Source of the DNA: Candidatus Omnitrophota bacterium
Lineage (GTDB): Bacteria; Omnitrophota; Gorgyraeia; Duberdicusellales; 4484-171
Assembly (NCBI GenBank): GCA_016935525.1
Contig: JAFGQU010000009.1
Coordinates: forward strand, 1-34,375
Direction of reading: 5' to 3'
Length of the DNA stretch: 34,375 bases
The notes under the pieces are model-generated. The model saw nothing but the letters and a program-made list of their open reading frames with translations. It did not search any database and was not told the DNA's origin. The stretch's first letter is position 1; every line of letters starts with the position of its first letter. The translations under genes were made by a program, and so were the position numbers. Of this stretch, positions 30,055 to 34,375 are shown one piece after another.

Positions 30055-31782
30055 ATGAGAAAAGGGTTCGTTTTCTCAACAGTACTCGTTTTTTTCTTAT
30101 GTACCATTGTGTTCCAACCGGGAGGGTTCTCCCAGGTCCCGTCGCCACAGACGATCGGGGGAGTGACCCAACAGGAAAAGGATATTGAACAGAAACGGGG
30201 GCTCGAAAAAAAGATCCAGACCGAACGGGTCTCTCCCGAAGACCAGATCTCTGAAGTCGAGATCCCCGATGACGGCGGTCCGAAAGTCATGGTCCGTCAG
30301 ATTACCGTGGAAGGCGCGACACTTCTTTCTCAGCCCGAGATCAGAAATATCGTCGGCCCGTTCGAAGGGAAAAGCCTCACGATGAGCGCGATCCAGAAGA
30401 TCGCCGACCTTATTACCGACGCGTACCGGCAAAAAGGGTATGTCACGTCTCGCGCGTACGTGCCGCCGCAGACGATCCGGACCGGCGCTCTTTTGATCCG
30501 GGTAGTCGAAGGTAAGTTAGGTAAACTCGATATCCGCGGTAACAAATATTTTAAGACATCGCTTATCGAGAAAAAACTCGACCTGCAGGAGGACGGATAT
30601 TTTGATTATTCCGCCCTGCAGCAGTCACTGGTATATATCAATGAAGCTCCGGACCGTACCGCCCGGGCCGTACTTGCTCCCGGAGTACAAGCCGGCACGA
30701 CCGATATCATCATCGAGGTCGAAGACCAGATGCCGATCCATGTCGGGTTCGAATACGATAATTACGGATCCCGGTATATCGGGGGTGACCGTTACGGGTT
30801 CGTGTTTGAACATAACAACCTGTTAGGATTTGACGATAAACTGTATTTCAAATATCAGATATCCGATTCTACCCGGTTAAAATTGAGACAATTCCGTTAC
30901 AGCGTTCCGGTTGCCCGCGGATGGGATGTCGGTTTCTATTATTTAAAGAGTAAGCTCACGTTAGGGAAAGAATTCCTCGCGGTTGACGCTCGTGGTGATG
31001 CCGAGATATGGGGGTTGTTCACGAACAAAGCGTTGATCACCCGTGACGACCTCGATGTCCGCGCGAACCTGGGGTTTGACTACAAAAGGATAAGAAACTA
31101 TCTGTTCGGCGCCCAATCGTCAAGAGACGCGGTCCGGATGTTAAAAGCTGGAGTCGATATCGATTTTACCGATAAATGGGGAAGAAACATCCTCACTCCC
31201 GAACTTGATATCGGTCTTCCTACTATTTTCGGCGGGATGGCGGCAAAAGATCCTAACGCGTCCCGTGCCGGAGCCGGTAACCGGTTTTATAAAGGTATTA
31301 TGAATTATTTCCGTCTTCAACCGATGCCGTGGGAAACCTCTTTATTATGGAAGAACTCGGTCCAATATACTAACTATAACCTGGTCGCGTCCGAACAATT
31401 CCAGATCGGCGGTCCGACCAGCGTACGCGGCTATCCGCCGGCAGAGTTTTCCGGAGACAAAGGATGGTACACTTCGTTGGAATGGTCGGTACCGTTCTAT
31501 TTTCTTGGCCAGAAAGATACCAAAGTCCCGTTCACCAAAGACGTACGCCTTTATGACGCGTTACGGTTCGTGGCGTTCTATGATTGGGCAACGACTCATC
31601 TGAACAGCCCGGTAGTCGGCCAGGAAAAACATGAGACAATACGCGGGGCGGGTTTCGGCCTGCGGCTGAACGTCGGTGAGAATTTTACCTGCAGGGTCGA
31701 AATAGGGTATCCTATAGGCGGGAAGACTCCTTCCGACGGTACTCACGCTCATCCCTGGGTGGAAACGACCTGGAAGTTCTAA
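30055..31782 (+). CDS. TpsB outer-membrane transporter (ShlB/FhaC family)
   Basis: The 575 residues begin with a signal peptide (MRKGFVFSTVLVFFLCTIVF, cleavage near FSQ). A first POTRA domain spans about 85-160 (MVRQITVEGATLLS, IADLITDAYRQKGYVTSRAYVPPQ) and a second about 160-225. A 16-strand barrel follows (VGFEYDNYGSRYIGGDRYGF at 228-247 is its first strand). The conserved L6 tip VRGY is present in GGPTSVRGYPPAE (about 453-465). The last residues ending in TTWKF give the C-terminal aromatic of outer-membrane barrels. It should secrete the filamentous-haemagglutinin-type protein encoded next. It has its own sigma-70 promoter, whereas tpsA has a sigma-54 promoter. Confidence 0.93.
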   Translation: MRKGFVFSTVLVFFLCTIVFQPGGFSQVPSPQTIGGVTQQEKDIEQKRGLEKKIQTERVSPEDQISEVEIPDDGGPKVMVRQITVEGATLLSQPEIRNIVGPFEGKSLTMSAIQKIADLITDAYRQKGYVTSRAYVPPQTIRTGALLIRVVEGKLGKLDIRGNKYFKTSLIEKKLDLQEDGYFDYSALQQSLVYINEAPDRTARAVLAPGVQAGTTDIIIEVEDQMPIHVGFEYDNYGSRYIGGDRYGFVFEHNNLLGFDDKLYFKYQISDSTRLKLRQFRYSVPVARGWDVGFYYLKSKLTLGKEFLAVDARGDAEIWGLFTNKALITRDDLDVRANLGFDYKRIRNYLFGAQSSRDAVRMLKAGVDIDFTDKWGRNILTPELDIGLPTIFGGMAAKDPNASRAGAGNRFYKGIMNYFRLQPMPWETSLLWKNSVQYTNYNLVASEQFQIGGPTSVRGYPPAEFSGDKGWYTSLEWSVPFYFLGQKDTKVPFTKDVRLYDALRFVAFYDWATTHLNSPVVGQEKHETIRGAGFGLRLNVGENFTCRVEIGYPIGGKTPSDGTHAHPWVETTWKF

Positions 31783-31809
31783 GAAAAGACAATACTTTGT
31801 CTGTATAAA

Positions 31810-31923
31810 ACGGATTAAACCGTCGATAAATTTTACAGATTCTGTTCTTTAAAAACGAGTTGAATACGAGTAAAAAACACCTATTGAACGCTCAAACCGT
31901 GAGATAACGGTTATTTTACGGTT
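31810..31923 (+). promoter_or_regulatory. AACCGT/ACGGTT motifs upstream of the tpsA sigma-54 promoter
   Basis: AACCGT occurs at 31818-31823 and 31895-31900, and ACGGTT at 31907-31912 and 31918-31923. The pair 31895-31912 is a perfect inverted repeat with a 6-base centre. The distal copy is about 105 bases before the -24 box, enhancer-like; the proximal ones touch the promoter and might instead be a repressor site. The rest of the 361-bp gap holds a weak hairpin (31787-31802) after tpsB and the tpsA leader. Confidence 0.4.
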
Positions 31924-31924
31924 A

Positions 31925-31940
31925 TGGCATGATTATTGCT
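31925..31940 (+). promoter_or_regulatory. Sigma-54 (-24/-12) promoter of tpsA
   Basis: TGGCATGATTATTGCT matches TGGCACG-N4-TTGCW at almost every conserved base. GG (31926-31927) and GC (31938-31939) are 10 bases apart. The transcript would start near 31951, leaving a leader of about 190 bases before ATG 32144. Confidence 0.78.
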
Positions 31941-31988
31941 TACAATGAAAGTGTCATAATCTGTCTTAAACAAGGAATTTTTTTTAAG

Positions 31989-32141
31989 ATGTCCTGTAAA
32001 CGCTTACAGAAAGAGCATATGACTGAACAATCCGTGGCCCCTATCAACAGCACACAATCACACCTTACCAATATATATATTTCCGGAAAATTTAATAATA
32101 GAGTGATCCGAGTATTTACTCAAATCCAAAAGGAGGACTGA
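31989..32141 (+). CDS. Possible upstream ORF in the tpsA leader (50 codons)
   Basis: The ATG at 31989 opens a 50-codon frame that ends at 32139-32141, two bases before the tpsA start and across its Shine-Dalgarno. Translation could therefore couple with, or interfere with, tpsA. AAGGA lies about 12 bases upstream of the ATG, a poor spacing. The peptide (MSCKRLQKEHMTEQSV...) has no recognised domain. This may be chance. Confidence 0.2.
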   Translation: MSCKRLQKEHMTEQSVAPINSTQSHLTNIYISGKFNNRVIRVFTQIQKED

Positions 32142-32143
32142 AG

Positions 32144-34375
32144 ATGTCACGTACCTTTTCTAAACCAGTCGCAGTGTTCGTAATGTTCTGTTTTGTATTA
32201 TTTCCCAACATAACGTACGCGCTCCCTCAGGGAGAACAAGTAGTGTCAGGTAGTGCAACGTTTGATCGGTCGCAGACGAATACCTTAACCGTTTCACAAG
32301 CCACGGACAAATTGATTGCGAATTATCAGAGTTTTTCCATCGGAAAGCCTGAAGCAGTCAATTTTTTACAACCTTCCGCATCAAGCGTTGCACTTAATAG
32401 AGTAGTCGGAGTAGAACCGTCGGCGATCCTGGGAAGACTTACCGCGAACGGTAAGATTTTCCTGGTGAACCCCAACGGGATACTGTTCGGGCAGGGGTCG
32501 GTCATGGATACTGCCGGAATGGTCGCGTCCACTCTTAATATATCCGATAGTGATTTCCTTGCCGGCCGCTACACGTTTTACGGCCAGGGCGGGTCAGTCG
32601 TAAACCAGGGGTACATCTCGTCTCCGGGCGGATACGTCGCGTTACTCGGTTCTACCGTACAGAATGCCGGCGTGATCGAAGCGAACTTAGGCAGTGTCGC
32701 GCTCGCCTCCGGGGATGCGGTCACCTTGAACCTTGATCCGGCCGGATTGATCTCGGTCGTGATTGATGAAGCAACGACCCAGAATTTAGAAGATGCCGAA
32801 GCCGCGGTAGAAAATACCGGGACGATCGCCGCTGACGGCGGGAAAGTCATCCTGACCGCAAAGACGCTTGAAGGCGTGTTCGCCAAAGCGATTAATACCA
32901 CCGGGATTATCGAAGCTGATTCTCTGAACGCTTCAACCGGGGAGATTTCACTTTCCTCAAACGGCGCGGTAAGTTCTACCGGCGATATGTCGGCTAAAGG
33001 CGGGACGATTACCGTATGTACGGATGATATTTTAAGTCTCGGCGGAAATTATACTGCCGATTCGATTGTTTTTGATCCCGACGAAGTAGTTATTGATTCT
33101 CTGCAGAATGTTTCCGGTAACACTACCTACTGGGCAACCGGGAATGTTACGGTAAACGCAGACGTAAACAGTTCGAATGGATTTTTAGAATTCTTTGCTG
33201 ATGCAACGAACGCTTCCAATGATTATGATGACGGCATCGGCGATTTTAGTCAGGCAGTCGGAACGAAGATCTCCGGGACCGGGGACATTACTATTAGCGG
33301 AAATAACGTGGATATTAACGGTACCGTTGAGACTATCGGTGCGGCCGGGACAGATGTGGAAATTTGGATTGCCGCGGGCCTCTACGGGCGAAGCGGAAAC
33401 CTGAATGTCGATAACGCGACTATCAGCGCGACCGCGGTTGCCGGAGAAGGTGATGCTCCCGGTGAATCCGACGTCAGCGTGTATCTCTGGGCTGATTCCG
33501 AAACGGATTCATCCCAAGGGAATATTAATATTACCGACAGTAACGTGACCGCTCAAATCCTCGACAATATGGAAGAAGAAATCGAAGGTGACGGCAGTGC
33601 CTATGTCGAGATCTGGGCTGATTATGATGTAACCATAGATCCCAGTACCGTCACCGCGTTGGTTGAAGGTGACGGAAGTGCGGAAGTCTGGGTGCAGTCC
33701 GGAGACGATGAGACATTTGGAACGTTGACGATTGAAGAAAGTACTATTACCGCTCAAGTAGAAGAAGAAGGCGAAAGTTCAGTCCATCTTATCGCCGGAG
33801 TATATGATGAGAGTTACGGCGGAGATTATGATCAGGAGGTCCATCTCAGCGGTGAGGGGATTATAAATATTTCCGACAGTACGATCCTTTCTTCGGTAAG
33901 AAATCCCGATGAGATGGGTGAAGATGCGTTAGTCGTAATCGAAGCCCAGGATGTGACGATCGATGATAGTGATGTCACTGCCGAAGTCCTCTGGCGGGGA
34001 CAAGCCCGGGTAAAACTCATTGCCGGGGATTATGATTATTATCATCAATATTGGGTTTCTCAGGACCGTTATTTTGATGGCGGCACTTTAGATGTACTTC
34101 ATACCAGTAATATTCTTGCTTCGGTCGGAAACAGTATGGATGAGTGGAACGAAGGGGCTGAAGTTGTTTTAGAAGGATACGATATCGAGATTTCCGGGAT
34201 GAGCGCGGTAGGTTCTCTTTCTCAAGGCGGCGGCAGAGCGTCTACGTTAATCGTTGCCGGAGATACCCAGGAAATTCAATCGGAAAATTACCATAGCCAA
34301 TTTGGCGGATCGCTTACGGTAGACAATAGCCCGATATCGGCGATCGTATCGGGATCCGGAAGTGCTGAGGTCGAA
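32144..34375 (+). CDS. TpsA filamentous-haemagglutinin-type secreted protein, 3' end outside window
   Basis: The open frame runs 744 codons from ATG 32144 to the last base without a stop, so the gene is partial here. AAAAGGAGG (32128-32136) is a strong Shine-Dalgarno. Residues 1-26 are a signal peptide ending TYA. The TPS secretion domain follows (about 27-270), with SFSIGKPEAVNF, LGRLTANGKIFLVNPNGILFG and SNTL/STLNISDSDFL-type elements. After residue about 370 it becomes an acidic beta-helix-like repeat, with recurring DSxVTA or ESTITA strands followed by an EIWIAAG, SVYLWADSE, YVEIWAD, AEVWVQSGD, SVHLIAG-type strand every 30-50 residues. It is exported by the TpsB encoded upstream and probably acts as a large adhesin or surface fibre. 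It has a sigma-54 promoter. Confidence 0.92.
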   Translation, partial: MSRTFSKPVAVFVMFCFVLFPNITYALPQGEQVVSGSATFDRSQTNTLTVSQATDKLIANYQSFSIGKPEAVNFLQPSASSVALNRVVGVEPSAILGRLTANGKIFLVNPNGILFGQGSVMDTAGMVASTLNISDSDFLAGRYTFYGQGGSVVNQGYISSPGGYVALLGSTVQNAGVIEANLGSVALASGDAVTLNLDPAGLISVVIDEATTQNLEDAEAAVENTGTIAADGGKVILTAKTLEGVFAKAINTTGIIEADSLNASTGEISLSSNGAVSSTGDMSAKGGTITVCTDDILSLGGNYTADSIVFDPDEVVIDSLQNVSGNTTYWATGNVTVNADVNSSNGFLEFFADATNASNDYDDGIGDFSQAVGTKISGTGDITISGNNVDINGTVETIGAAGTDVEIWIAAGLYGRSGNLNVDNATISATAVAGEGDAPGESDVSVYLWADSETDSSQGNINITDSNVTAQILDNMEEEIEGDGSAYVEIWADYDVTIDPSTVTALVEGDGSAEVWVQSGDDETFGTLTIEESTITAQVEEEGESSVHLIAGVYDESYGGDYDQEVHLSGEGIINISDSTILSSVRNPDEMGEDALVVIEAQDVTIDDSDVTAEVLWRGQARVKLIAGDYDYYHQYWVSQDRYFDGGTLDVLHTSNILASVGNSMDEWNEGAEVVLEGYDIEISGMSAVGSLSQGGGRASTLIVAGDTQEIQSENYHSQFGGSLTVDNSPISAIVSGSGSAEVE

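Noticed and set aside
31787-31802. AGACAA/TTGTCT hairpin after tpsB as a terminator
   Set aside because: The stem is 6 A/T-rich pairs and no T-tract follows; too weak to call.

Overview
The window looks like a chromosome segment from an uncultured Gram-negative bacterium. The evidence for an outer membrane is an exosortase/PEP-CTERM locus, a two-partner secretion pair (TpsB/TpsA), several lipoproteins and a YdbH-type intermembrane lipid-transport cluster. Three PilZ proteins, sigma-54, and dense intergenic palindromes made of short degenerate words would suit Omnitrophota (former OP3) or a related PVC/delta-type lineage. That placement is inference; there is no rRNA or ribosomal-protein marker in the window.

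Layout. (a) 128-4064, minus strand: a three-gene operon with an acyl-ACP synthetase/ACP/PlsC fusion, a PilZ protein and a FeeM-like N-acyl amino acid synthase, probably making an acylated amino acid or aminolipid. (b) 4604-14322, plus strand: the exosortase locus, with a polyprenyl-phosphate sugar transferase behind a sigma-54 promoter, a GEVED-domain PEP-CTERM protein, a six-TM protein, a TPR lipoprotein, exosortase, EpsI, a GAF histidine kinase, a sigma-54 response regulator and a PocR-GAF protein. (c) 14454-15842, minus strand: rpoN. (d) 16258-22710: a PilZ protein, then addA-addB for double-strand-break repair. (e) 22715-23290: a four-helix-bundle (S23-type) pseudogene between inverted-repeat arms. 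(f) 23351-27894: a YihY-like membrane protein, a small membrane protein, a minimal YdbH, a YnbE-YdbL fusion lipoprotein and a lipoprotein-type MsrB. (g) 28130-29704: a PilZ protein, an ECF sigma factor with a C-terminal zinc-binding anti-sigma-like domain, and a rhodanese behind an ECF-type promoter. (h) 30055-34375: tpsB with a sigma-70 promoter, and tpsA with its own sigma-54 promoter, running off the window end.

How the parts fit. rpoN, a sigma-54 activator and two good -24/-12 promoters (before the sugar transferase and before tpsA) lie in one window. This suggests one regulon that co-controls exopolysaccharide and PEP-CTERM export with a large secreted adhesin-like protein. The PilZ proteins point to cyclic-di-GMP input.

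The most unusual feature is the non-coding DNA. Nearly every long intergenic gap holds an imperfect inverted repeat built from family-specific short words (GTCACA octamers; AATAACCAA; AAATCCTAA; CTAGAGACCAGA; CCACAGAGAACAC). Several are nested concentrically, and several are interrupted by smaller GC-capped hairpins that recur elsewhere. Exact copies seen are a 43-bp repeat, a 77-bp repeat (one mismatch) and a 36-bp repeat. One such palindrome carries the four-helix-bundle pseudogene as its loop.
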